DNA of 64,000 nucleotides from Ectobius pallidus (lineage: Eukaryota; Arthropoda; Insecta; Blattodea; Ectobiidae), in the NCBI GenBank assembly GCA_964059195.1, contig CAXKWD010000008.1, positions 48,030,502 to 48,094,501 on the forward strand. The letters run 5' to 3'. This document shows positions 43,036 to 52,959 of the stretch, piece by piece. How positions within the stretch are numbered: the stretch's first letter is position 1; each line of letters opens with the position of its first letter. Position numbers and translations under genes: made by a program. Under the pieces are notes generated by a model. The model made no database searches and was not told the DNA's origin. It saw nothing but the letters and a program-made list of their open reading frames with translations.

Positions 43036-43903
43036 GGCAAGTTAACACTTTGCGACCCGAGCGGCTCCCCTTTCCATCGGCCCGGTCGCCTTCTCCGCCA
43101 GGCAGGCTTCCCCTCCGCCTACCGCGCATCGTCCCGCGCGCATCTACCCCGCTATTGCTCTTGCCGGCCGCTACTAAGCGCCGGTAATGCAGCTTCCTGT
43201 GTTAAGCCGCAGCTTACTCTAATGATTGCCTTGCACCATACATAATATTTCACAATGTTTAAAAACGATTATAAAAACAAAATAAAATTTCACGAATTAT
43301 ATTAAAACAATACCCTTCTACCAAACATCATATTTCACGATCTTTAAACACCGATTTGAAAGAAAAAAAATTCACAATATATAAAAAATCGAAATTTACA
43401 TAATATTTCCCAATTTTAAAAAAAGCCGTGTTAATTGATGCAGAAAAATTCCCTTGCACCAACACTACTCTTTTCATAACAAACAAACCATCTCAAAATT
43501 AGAAAACCCGATTCTTGCGTTAACACTCGCTAGCGCCAACTAAATTAGATAACTAAAATATACCGGAACTTCCTTCACTGCTCAACTGTCCTTCGTAGCG
43601 TAACGGATAAGTCTCTTGGCTACGATGCTAAGGGTCATGCGTTCGATCCCCGTTCGATCCAAAATTTACTGTTAGGAATAGGTCTCGAATAGGTAGGTAG
43701 GGTGAAGAGGAGGTGAGAGGAAGAGAGGAAAGAGACGGGAAAGGAAGAGAAGAAGAGAATAAAGGAAAAATAAATTATTTTTCTCTTTCACCATTTCCTT
43801 ACTAGATGTCGCCACCGTCACTACTTTCCTAGTAGTTCTAATGCCGCCGCTAGGTTTCTCGTAGTGGTGGGGGGCTCGGTCGGGTCGCAAAGTGTTTTTC
43901 CCC
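43036..43903. mobile_element. 868-bp TIR element inside Gypsy integrase (8-bp TSD)
   Basis: Flanking duplications CAAAGAGT lie at 43028-43035 and 43904-43911. Inverted ends share CACTTTGCGACCCGA: the left reads GGCAAGTTAA before it, the right GGGAAAAA. An 8-bp duplication fits hAT or Merlin-type elements, and GG-initial ends lean to the latter; I leave it open. The inside holds a tRNA-Arg-like module (43589-43660) and a GA-rich stretch. No transposase is present. Confidence 0.8.
43589..43660 (+). other. tRNA-Arg(ACG)-like module, probable SINE head
   Basis: TAGCGTAACGGATAAG fits an A box/D arm of tRNA-Arg, CTACGAT resembles its anticodon loop (ACG), and GCGTTCGATCCCCGT is a B box/T arm. The stems do not all pair, so a working tRNA is unlikely. 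A GA-rich tail follows. It may be a SINE nested in the 868-bp element. Confidence 0.5.
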
Positions 43904-43911
43904 CAAAGAGT

Positions 43912-44854
43912 ATTTCGTGTGGAAGGGTATGGATAAGGACGTCAAGGCGCGTGTCAAAGCTTGTCTGCTCTAAGCCGGCCCAAATGACAAAAGTTGGTTT
44001 TCTTGCATCGGAAGTTCCGAAAACTCCTTTGGATCGGTTATTCATCGATTACGTGGGAAAACTACCTCGATCAAAATCAGGAAATGCTCATATCTTGGTC
44101 ATTGTAGATTCTTTTACTAAATTTGTCTGGTTGTTTCCCGTGAGAGTGGCTAATTCAAATGTTACCATAGAATGTTTAAAAAAGGTCTTTGCTGTTGTTG
44201 GATTTCCTCGGTCCATAGTGTCGGACAATGCCGTGTACTTTGTGTCGAGGCAATTCAACAAGTTTTGTTTTGAATTAGGAATTATACATATTACGACCTC
44301 TCCGTACCATCCTTCTCCCAGTTTTGCCGAGCGTTTTAATCGCAATCTGAAGGCTGCGCTGATTGCTTATCACTCGGAGGATCATTCCTCCTGGGATAAG
44401 AATCTGTATTGGCTTCAGTTTGCTTTTAACTCTGCGAAGCATGAAGCCCGTATGTTCCCACCAGTTTCACTCATGTAAGGTTTTCGTCCTAACAATCCAT
44501 TATGTAATTTGTGGTCTATCAATGACCTCCTTCCAGACCCAAGAGATAATGTAAAAATTAAGATGTGGAAGAAAGCTTCAGCAGATTTAAAACTTTCCCA
44601 CGACAAAGTCATGAGTAGGTATAATAAAGGCAGGCAGAATGTAAAATTTAAAGTGGGGGATGAAGTTTTTGTTAAGAATTTTCCTCGCCACTGCTGCCAA
44701 ATTTACTTCGAAGCTCGCTCCCAAGTTCCATGGTCCTCACGTCGTCGTTGAGTTTCTGACACTTGTCACCGTCTTGGTAAGAAATAGAACCACTGGTAAG
44801 ACCTTTAAGTGCCATGTGTCCCATGTCAAACCTAAATATGATGTGAAAATTTAA
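43912..44854 (+). pseudogene. Gypsy integrase, catalytic core and C-terminal part
   Basis: The part resumes as YFVWKGMDKDVKARVKACLLC. The DDE core shows FIDYVGKLPRS (first Asp), IVSDNAVYFVSRQF (second Asp) and PSPSFAERFNRNLK (Glu). A stop at 44476-44478 falls after FPPVSLM. The C-terminal region continues in frame (LWSINDLL...KASADLKLSHDKVMSRYNKG, FKVGDEVFVKN) and shifts frame near 44690 into KFHGPHVVVEFLTLVTVLVRN and CHVSHVKPKY. It would insert the cDNA into the chromosome; it is broken three ways here. Confidence 0.85.
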
Positions 44855-45764
44855 TAATTCTGATGACACTGGTTTTAAATTACAATTTTAGTAAGGATTT
44901 TAAGATCTTGTCACAAAAGGAAAATTTTAATTTAGATTAGAGTGTATTTTACTTGTAACCCCCCCATTCACATGAATTTGTTTTGTTCTTTTGGCTGCCG
45001 CTTGGAAATTAATGTTTCAGAAAGACTGTAAGCTGTCAAATGGGAATGGTTACTGACATGCTCTGGATGATGGATTGGTGAGGACAGAAAAGCTACCCTG
45101 TTTGCTCTCTACAGTGATTGTTGGTCTGGCGCAGGCTCAGTACACGTGTAAACATCAACTTGAGGATCCTCGCCTTGCTGCCTCCAAGGGAAATCACAAT
45201 CCTGCTCTAGTGTCGCTCAAGTATAGCTGCCAGGGACGGTCATATGTAAGTGTTCATAGGCTGTCGGAAGGACCTGACGCATCCAATCAGCAAAAAGGTA
45301 TGGCACTTCATGCTTCAATGACCCCCTCAAGTGTACCTGAGTGACGCATACTAGTGCTCCAATGTGTTCGATATTGATGTTATGGAATGGCAAAAATTCC
45401 TGAACTGGGACCGGACGCGATAGTTGCTTGGATTTGCCGTCCAAGGGTGCTTCATCAGTATCGTACAGTTTCCCGAAGAAGACTAAACCGATTTGGACGA
45501 AGAAAATAGTGCAAACACAGTAGGGTAAGGCAAAAATACACTAAAGAAATATAATACCGCCATAACAATTTTGAACTGCTTCAAAACTTTTGTTTAAATC
45601 ATGCATGTCAGTTTCCAATTTCTCTCCCAACAGCATCAAGAGGACTCTGATGTATTATGTTTTTGTAAAATAAGTGTCAGTGCAAATGTATTATGTTTTT
45701 GTAAAATAAGTGTCAGTGCAAATGTATAATGTTTAAAACCGGTGGTTTTAAAATAGGAGAGGGG
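44855..45764 (+). other. Gypsy 3' non-coding region with polypurine tract
   Basis: There is no coding signal. A 36-bp direct repeat (TATGTTTTTGTAAAATAAGT and the following GTCAGTGCAAA) occurs twice at about 45654-45726. AGGAGAGGGG at 45755-45764 directly before the LTR is the polypurine tract. Confidence 0.65.
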
Positions 45765-46004
45765 TGTATTGCACCGACTTGTATTTGAGGCCGGTGCAAT
45801 TAGTCCCTTACTTCTTGCCAGAGTTAGCCACCTTCCTAACAGAAACAGTTGGCTGCACTGGTTTCTTGCCTTGGGCTGCTCTTGACTGAGTGTCTCAAGC
45901 TGTGGCCAGACTGCTGTACTGATAGCGGCGGGCAGACGGCAGTGTGGGTTTGTTCCCGCGTCATCGCGGACCTAGCTGGTGCTGCTGTCTGGCGGCGGCT
46001 TCTG
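45765..46004 (+). repeat. 3' LTR of the Gypsy element, truncated
   Basis: It begins TGTATTGCACCG after the polypurine tract and matches the 5' LTR up to GGCTTCTG at about 46004. It lacks the last 40 or so bases of the LTR. The junction reads directly into TCTGCATATTAG of the outer element's LTR. Confidence 0.8.
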
Positions 46005-46119
46005 TCTGCATATTAGTAACAAATAAAATGCAGTAAAACTTTGCCAATTTATTTAATTGGATTCGACCACACGATTTCCCTAAGGAGTTTCTTAAAATAG
46101 CCACACATCATCTACTTCA
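46005..46119 (+). repeat. 5' LTR of the outer LTR element, last 115 bp
   Basis: It matches 51749-51863 (GCATATTAGTAACAAATAAA through ACATCATCTACTTCA). The central part of the LTR, present at 51304-51748 in the right copy, is missing here. Confidence 0.75.
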
Positions 46120-46123
46120 AACT

Positions 46124-46208
46124 TGGCGCCCAACGTGGGGCCATACTCTAAAATTTGACACCCAACTGGGCCATTCTACTCTCTCAAACTTGGCGCCCAA
46201 CATGGGGC
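46124..46208 (+). promoter_or_regulatory. Primer binding site (tRNA-Lys1,2 type), present three times
   Basis: TGGCGCCCAACGTGGGGC at 46124-46141 is the sequence complementary to the tRNA-Lys1,2 3' end. A decayed copy (TTGACACCCAACTGGGCC) lies near 46155-46172, and a near-perfect copy TGGCGCCCAACATGGGGC at 46191-46208. Only the first is next to the LTR end, where a primer site must be. Confidence 0.75.
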
Positions 46209-46926
46209 AGAACTAGTGTCGAATCATACATCTACGAAATAGCAACGTGGAAGACGACGAGATTGCGTGCAGAAAAGCATCACTAGCCTGGAAGCGGCAG
46301 AGCAGCAGCTGACCGCGAGGTCAACAGGCTGGCAGAGGCAGTCAAGGTTGAGAGGCGGCGATCTACTGGACGTACAGATCAGGAAGAAAACATCATACCC
46401 GCAACAGGAGACGTGACGAATATTCTTCACTGCGAGGGAAGTATAGTCTTCGCGCCCAAACGAACCCCCGTCGGCTACAAAGCGAGTGGAACGCTTTTAA
46501 GTCGGACCACTTCCCTCATCTGGAAAAGATTATTAGGGTCTACCCACCCCTAAACAAATGCGGTGGTCCCTGCCATTAGGTAAGGCCTTGTTGCAATGTC
46601 ACTTGTGTTGTTTCTCCAGATTTGTGGAAATCAGCTGCAAGGCTTTTAAACTGTGGCAACAATGCGCATCTTATGCTTAGGCACGCGCAACATTTCCCTT
46701 CCTTCCTTTTCGGCTTTTCAACCCCAAGATGTTTATGGAGGGTTTGGTCAGGGGTGGGGTTGAGATACTGTATTAGAGGGTTGCCGCCTGAGGATCCTTT
46801 AAAAGCTGTGCATATACAAATAAGTAGTATAAACATATACTATTTCCAAGTAAGATCCTTTATTTTACCTAAGTGCTCCAAAGAAGAAAATTGCGTGTGA
46901 CGAAAAATTTACATAGATCAGGAAAA

Positions 46927-47938
46927 ATGGCTAACTTAGAACAGAATACTGAAAATAGTAGAGTAAATAATTTTGAGGGTAAAGATATAATGTTGTCAAG
47001 AGAGGAAATGATTGTTCTAATGAATATGATGCAAAGTGTCAATCAGGAAATAAAAAAATTAATAAATAGTAATCTTGATAAGTATATAAGTAAATCAGTA
47101 ACAGAAAGAGTTCCAGTAAAAGATACTGAGGTAGATAGTCTGATAGGAGCAGAAGTGAATAATGTAAATCCTGATGTAGAAACAGCTGATAGTAAGGTCA
47201 ATGATAGGATTGTTACTGAAAAGTTAGGAACAGCTGATTGCAAGGCCAATGACGAAACTAAGGAAAAGTTAGGAACAGCTGATAGCAAGGTCAAGGATAG
47301 AATTTCTGTAGTCAGGAACAGCTGATTGCAAGGTCAATGATGAAACTAATGGAAGGTTAGAAACAGCTGATAGCAAATACAAGAATGATAATATGATGAC
47401 TCCAGAATTACATAATGTTGGTAATAAAATTGCTATCCAAGAAAATAGGGATAGGAAAAATGTAAAATCAGGAAATCTAAAGAATGTTGATTCTAATTTC
47501 AAACATGTTGATCTAAATTTCAAAGAAAGTGTCAGGAAAAATGTAAATATTTCAACCAGTAACCAGGATAATCTTCGATCATGCTTAAGGAACATTGTTC
47601 GAATTCAAAATGCAAATTCTGAAAAATTTGAGGTAGGGGCAGAAAATTTCAGGAACTGGAGTAGATTCCTAAAACAAAAGAATGTTCCGGTAGATTGGAC
47701 GATGAGAAATATTCAGAAAGAAGTAGAAAATTTCAACAAGTATCAAAGGAACAACTATAGTATTCTTTGGAATGTAGGTCAAGGTTATAGTACACTTGCA
47801 GAAAAACTTAGAAACGTCAATAAGATTGCTAAAAACGAAGCAAATGTAGGAAAGTTGATAAACAAAGGTGCATGGAGAATTAGGAATTTAAATCCTTCTA
47901 CAATACCATATCCAAAATCTTGGAATGAGGTTTACTAA
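46927..47938 (+). pseudogene. Unidentified Lys/Asn-rich ORF region of the outer LTR element
   Basis: An ATG at 46927 opens a frame to 47325. A second frame, one base out, runs to 47938. In the gag position after the primer site, the product is charged and helix-prone (EEMIVLMNMMQSVNQEIKKLI). It then has repeats of the type TADSKVNDR, and a C-terminal end with FRNWSRFLKQKNVPVDWTMR and INKGAWRIRNLN. Five repeats start at 47182, 47230, 47275, 47318 and 47363. The 43-base step between the third and fourth causes the frameshift. I do not recognise a family. There is no zinc knuckle, protease or RT. Confidence 0.45.
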
Positions 47939-48407
47939 CTTGATGTAAATAAAAATGATGTCGATCATGTTGAAATACATTCATAGAAATATATAAATAA
48001 TGTGATTTGTTTTGATAAAAGGTTAGGTACATAATAGCATGTAACAACATTCTGGAAAAATGTTAGATTACCTATCCATTAATTGAAAAGTCATGAGTGA
48101 ACAGAATATGTCTATGGCAAATTAAAAGAAGTAAATTAAAATGTTATTGTAGATTTTCCTCATAATGAAAATATCAACGAATATGAAATATCAGCGTGAT
48201 TAATAAATCTTTTTACAACAAAGTTGAATAATTGAAGTTAATATAGGTAGTTAATATTTTTATCAATAGGATTGATTATAATTTGAACCATTTTCCTAAG
48301 ATCTGAAGATTGAGTAGTAAAGATTCTATAAATTGCCCTCCGATGGTGTCAACTAATGAAAGAGAACAGTGTAGTGTTCCCTATAAGAATTATATTATTG
48401 AACATAT
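47939..48407. other. Non-coding interior of the LTR element
   Basis: AT-rich sequence with no recognised feature. Confidence 0.5.
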
Positions 48408-49705
48408 GTGGACCTTGTTTCCAAAAGGTACCAAATCCACCTCAACAAATTTTACAGGAAATGAAAAAAACGTTATACAGTTGATAAATATACTGATATC
48501 GATAATTCATTCCTTACATGTGCAGGTAGACCTCAGAATCATATTTACAAAAAAACTAAGATATTCATTCATTATGATGCTGTTTATTAACAAAATAAAC
48601 TTGGATTTGGTACTTTTTGCAAGCAACTTGGGATTTGGTACTTATTGGCATGAAAATATCAATTTTAGAAATAGTTTAAACTCATTAAAACAGATTAAAC
48701 TGAAACTAAAATTTATTGCATTAGGCCTACCTAAATATTGTTAATTGCAGCTAATTATACTATATTATAACTTACTGTGATACACCTATTACCGTCTAAA
48801 AAAAAGGGGAAAACAAACAAAAATTACTTGACCCTACTTGATTTTAAAAACAACAATACACAACTAACAGAATCAAGTTTCTGGAGCTTGTCTTACCTTC
48901 ATATGAACAATAAAGCTCCTACTCATCATAAAAAAACAGAAACATTTTCGCTGTCATTTTTTTCCACTTCATCAGCTGCATTGTAGTCAAGAATGCCTTT
49001 TGTAAAATGGCAACTGATTCAAGTCTTTGTAGCCTATTGCTGCTAACAGTGCCACCATATCTTTCTATTTAGCCTCTTTCACATAGCTCTTACACTCAAC
49101 TTCTTTCAGGCTTCCAACCATTCGATCATACCTCAGTCCCCGTGTTATCATCTTGTGTTGGCAAAAAGGTGTCAGATTATAAGCCATCTATAGAAGTGGG
49201 TAGTCTCAGGAGAAATCTTTTTGTGAATGACTATAGCCAATATATAATACCGAACCTGTCTTGCATAGTAGGCCTGTCCTATCTGAGTTTTTGGGAGAGG
49301 GTGATTTTGCATAGGATCAATTATTGCATCTGGTGGACACTTGTTCATGTTTTGAAAGAAAGCTTTAGCTCTGTTTGTGGACAAGTTTTTCTATAACAAA
49401 CTACGGGCATGTGACGTCACTTAGCCAATGAGAAGCAAGAACGCTCTATGACGTAATTGTTCGGCCATGATATTTCACCAATGGAACGTGAGAAAGGATT
49501 TGGTACTATTTGTCACGAAACTGTGGAGGGATGTGCTACTTTTTGCTACAAAACGCAATCTTTCAGGCCCTCTAGCAATGGGATTTGGTACTTTTTGGCG
49601 ATTTTAACGACTGACTACGATTGTATGGCTAGTCAAGAATGTGCTGCCACCTGTAACTCATTTTTCGATTTTTTTGGATTTGGTACCTTTTGGAAACAAG
49701 CTCCT
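48408..49705. mobile_element. 1.3-kb TIR element with internal GGATTTGGTAC repeats
   Basis: The ends are inverted over about 30 bases. Left GTGGACCTTGTTTCCAAAAG continues GTACCAAATCCA; right (reverse complement) AGGAGCTTGTTTCCAAAAGG continues TACCAAATCCA. CATAT flanks both sides (48403-48407 and 49706-49710) as a possible 5-bp duplication. GGATTTGGTACT recurs inside near 48603, 48630, 49497 and 49581. The two frames overlapping it (48310-48744 and 49457-49729) owe their shared GFGT peptides to this DNA repeat and are not convincing genes. Confidence 0.6.
49408..49455 (+). promoter_or_regulatory. Promoter-like cluster: CRE and CCAAT motifs
   Basis: TGACGTCA (full CRE palindrome, near 49412), AGCCAATGAG (CCAAT box, near 49423) and TGACGTAA (near 49450) lie within 50 bp, just before the short frame at 49457. 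It sits inside the 1.3-kb TIR element. Function is inferred from motifs only. Confidence 0.35.
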
Positions 49706-49710
49706 CATAT

Positions 49711-50851
49711 ATCTGCCGTAGATGCGTGAATGAGATAGAAGATAGCCACAGGAAATAAATGATTAAATCATGTTGAGAGCTCCATGATGTTAAGTAAATA
49801 AATAGTTGTGAGGATAAGCAACGATATTATTATTCCTACTGTTGAGTAGATGTTATTGTGAAGTAAATATGTTCGTGTCGTATTAAGGGACTACAATTGT
49901 AAGGGAAATAAGAATTTCATGGAGGAGATGCTTTGAGAAAAGATTAATAGGATTTAACTTACTTTACTGAGGATTGATAAAATATGGTTCTTAAAAATTT
50001 TGCTGATCACGCTAATTTTTGCCCAAGTATATAAGGTTGACTTGATAGGAAATACACAATTGAAGTTAGTAACTACCACAGGAAGATAAATATAATTACT
50101 GTGTCAAAAGAAAATATAAATGAGGATGATAAACATATAGCTGATGTATTTGAAATTATTTACAGTGCCGTATCAATTTTAAATGAAAATCTTAAGTTCT
50201 GGATGGAGGAATAAATAAAATGTTGATATACGCTATTATGACCAATAGATAGAATTGCTGTACTATTATGAATAATAATTAGTTAAAGANNNNNNNNNNN
50301 NNNNNNNNNNNNNNNNNNNNNNNNNNNNNNNNNNNNNNNNNNNNNNNNNNNNNNNNNNNNNNNNNNNNNNNNNNNNNNNNNNNNNNNNNNNNNNNNNNNN
50401 NNNNNNNNNNNNNNNNNNNNNNNNNNNNNNNNNNNNNNNNNNNNNNNNNNNNNNNNNNNNNNNNNNNNNNNNNNNNNNNNNNNNNNNNNATGTGTCGTGG
50501 TGATATGAGTAATTGAACGTGTAAATGTAATTCTCATAGTATATTAAGTGTGTTTGAATTTTAAGTATGATTAAAATAAATACCCCACATGTTGTAGTAA
50601 TTTGATGAAGGGATGTAAATAATGATAGCAATACGTTAAAAGTATTGTAATGTATGTATGTTAATGTTTACCACCATATTTTATTTCCATTTAGTTATTT
50701 TGTATAGAACAAAATATTGCTCATATTACTTATAGTTAATACAGATTTTCATGGTTAATAGTGGACAATATAATCATTTAAGAATTCACTTAAATATAAG
50801 ATGATCTGTTGGAAAAAAAATATATAAACTTGATGAAGGAAAAGTAAAATA

Positions 50852-50901
<50 letters not shown>

Positions 50902-51178
50902 GATTATAAGAGGAAAATATAAGAAAAAGGATAAGTTCAACTTTTGAAAATGAAAACAAAAGTATGATATAAATGAAAATAATTTTCTTTAATTCCAAAC
51001 TTTATATGTGATATATCCATGTATACTTATGTAATCTTTATGTGTATTTAAATTTTGTAATCTTGTATAGTGTGCCACTTAAAATCAAAATTTATAAATT
51101 ACTTTGAGGTTGTTAATATAAGAAAAATTAAACTTACCTGCTTGGAAGTTTAATATTTCATTATATTAAGGGGCATTT
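49711..51178. other. Non-coding interior of the LTR element, with gap and (TA)n
   Basis: AT-rich, no coding signal. A TA dinucleotide tract fills 50855-50898. A weak AAGGGGC purine patch at 51168-51174 precedes the 3' LTR. Confidence 0.5.
50290..50489. other. Assembly gap of 200 N
   Basis: Exactly 200 unresolved bases, probably a scaffold join of nominal size. Distances across it are not reliable, and frames that run through it are artefacts. Confidence 0.98.
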
Positions 51179-52153
51179 TGAAGCTGGAATAAGATATTAT
51201 AATAGCCTATAAGCTTATTTTAATCTAGAAATTATTATTTAATATCTAAATTTTGATTAATCATGCAGAAAAGCCTAATTTCGGGACCTTATAATGATGT
51301 AATCTAGATGACGCTGTACTTGTGCCTGTCATGCTCTAAGGTGTAGCTAGTAACGCCTGTAAAAGGGAATTCCCCGATGAGTTCGTTTAACTGGATTTTC
51401 AAAGGAAGACGCTAGCTAAAACTTGAATAATTAGCCAATAGCAGGGCTAGAATTATTATGGGTGTAACTTGTAAACCCTTTTACCCGCGAGATATAGTGG
51501 CACACGAGAATTAGAAGTGAGGGTATATAAATGACAATCCTTCAGCACCAGCACGCATTACTCTTCTGCCCGTCGCCATGTAAATGCATTACTCTTCTGC
51601 CCGTCGCCATGTAAACACATTATTCGCTCATCTGTCGCCATGTAACGCATTATTCGATCACCATTCGCCAAGTACAGAAGTCTCCTAGATTCACGCCGTA
51701 CTGCCGCCTCATTACATCAGTCTTGTTACATATTACAGTGGCACATTATCTGCATATTAGTAACAAATAAAATGCAGTAAAACTTTACCAATTTATTTAA
51801 TTGGATTCGACCATACGATTTCCCTGAGGAGTTTCTTAAAATAGCCACACATGATCTACTTCAAACTTGGCGCCCTACGTGGGGCCATACTCTATCAAAT
51901 TTGACACCTAACTGGGCCATTCTACTCTCTCAAACGTGGCGCCCAACGTGGGGCAGAACTAGTGTCGAATCATACATCTACGAAATAGCAACGTGGAAGA
52001 CGACGAGATTGCGTGCAGAAAAGCATCACTAGCCTGGAAGCGGCAGAGCAGCAGCTGAGCGCGAGGTCAACTGGAGGCAGAGGCAGTCAAGGTTGAGAGG
52101 CGGCGATCTACTGGACGTACAGATCTTAAAATAGCGACACATCATCTACTTCA
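51179..52153 (+). repeat. 3' LTR of the outer LTR element, with an extra leader segment
   Basis: A canonical LTR runs 51179-51863 (TGAAGC...CTACTTCA). It is followed by a copy of the leader (51864-52125: primer-site copies TGGCGCCCTACGTGGGGC and TGGCGCCCAACGTGGGGC, then GTGGAAGACGACGAG and onward). A second copy of the LTR tail follows (TCTTAAAATAGCGACACATC to ACTTCA, 52125-52153), and then the target duplication. Inside the LTR, CGCATTACTCTTCTGCCCGT-type units repeat at about 51553-51660. Confidence 0.75.
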
Positions 52154-52157
52154 CTAT

Positions 52158-52471
52158 TGTTACTGGATTCCTTTTATTTGAGGATGTGGCTATCTGCAGA
52201 AGGTTTCTTGACTGTACCAAAGTGTTACTTTAGGAGTAAAAGGGCTCTAGAAAAGGCTCCGTCACAAAAAATGTGATTTTAGACCAATCTTTGGCTGACA
52301 AATTCACTATGTGGGCTATTACCGAGAGTAAATAAATTTTGTCTACACAATTGTGCATTTATGTTAATCATGTGACCAAAAATTCAGCTTGTTTTCACAC
52401 CTCCTTCATATTTTAATAATTTTATGAAATGTAGACGTTTTTTCTTCCCACTGCAACTTATGTTAAACAAC
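52158..52471 (+). repeat. Left TIR of the Sola-like element, inner part
   Basis: TTGTTACTGGATTCCTTTTA and what follows match the reverse complement of 58630-58929. The match ends at ATGTTAAAC. Together with 29404-29840 it makes a TIR of about 750 bp. Confidence 0.85.
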
Positions 52472-52959
52472 GGTTATTGCTAACAATGCAGGTAATGTGA
52501 AATATTCCTCCTCCAAACTAGGGCTCGGACAAGTAACCGAAGTATTTGTCTTTCCGGATATCCGAATACCTATAGCGTACAAATACCGTGCAAATAAATC
52601 CGAATAATCGGTTATCCGAATATGGGATTTCGGATAATCGTGTATTCATTTCTTGTCCAATATTCTTGTAACCTATATTTAAATCCTCGGATAGTATTAA
52701 CCGAATATTGATGACTGAGATGGTGGTAAAAGATTTCCAAACACAACTTAAATACAACAAACATTGGACACAACACCCTACACAGTTTCCAACCCCTACA
52801 GAGAAGTTATCTTTACATATGTATACGTTTACACTAAAATTACCTAAATATGTTGTAGAACTACCCCTCTCAAGTAGGAGAGAATTTAGAGTACGGTGAA
52901 TTCTTATAAACCATCCCCTTCGCGTTTTCATCCCGTATTATTAACATGTGCTGTATACA

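Larger units (their letters stand above)
37446..46004 (+). mobile_element. Ty3/Gypsy LTR retrotransposon, inactive
   Basis: The order is 5' LTR, leader, gag with CCHC knuckle, protease, RT, RNase H, integrase, 3' LTR, the Ty3/Gypsy order. In-frame stops lie at 40494 (gag end), 40560, 42699 and 44476, with a frameshift near 44690. The integrase is interrupted by an 868-bp TIR element (43036-43903). The 3' LTR is cut off at about 46004, where it joins the end of another element's LTR, so no duplication can be read. No envelope gene is seen; the frame 45075-45344 lacks a signal peptide or membrane segment. Confidence 0.9.
29841..52153 (+). mobile_element. Non-autonomous LTR retroelement (tRNA-Lys-type primer site), heavily interrupted
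   Basis: The element starts TGAAGCTGG and ends ATCTACTTCA, with 4-bp duplications CTAT at 29837-29840 and 52154-52157; the intact right TIR of the host transposon confirms the empty site. A 5' LTR is represented by 29841-29963 and 46005-46119, and a 3' LTR by 51179-52153. A primer site complementary to tRNA-Lys1,2 starts at 46124. Internal DNA (46120-51178) contains one unusual ORF region and no pol gene. Within the 5' LTR sit 16 kb of foreign DNA including a Ty3/Gypsy element. Confidence 0.75.

Noticed and set aside
45075..45344. Possible envelope gene of the Gypsy element
   Set aside because: The frame has no signal peptide, membrane segment or furin-type site, and is too short.
48310..49729. 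ORFs sharing GFGT peptides, considered as a repeat protein
   Set aside because: The shared peptides come from the DNA motif GGATTTGGTAC read in different frames.
50266..50631. ORFs spanning the N gap
   Set aside because: They run through 200 unresolved bases and are artefacts.
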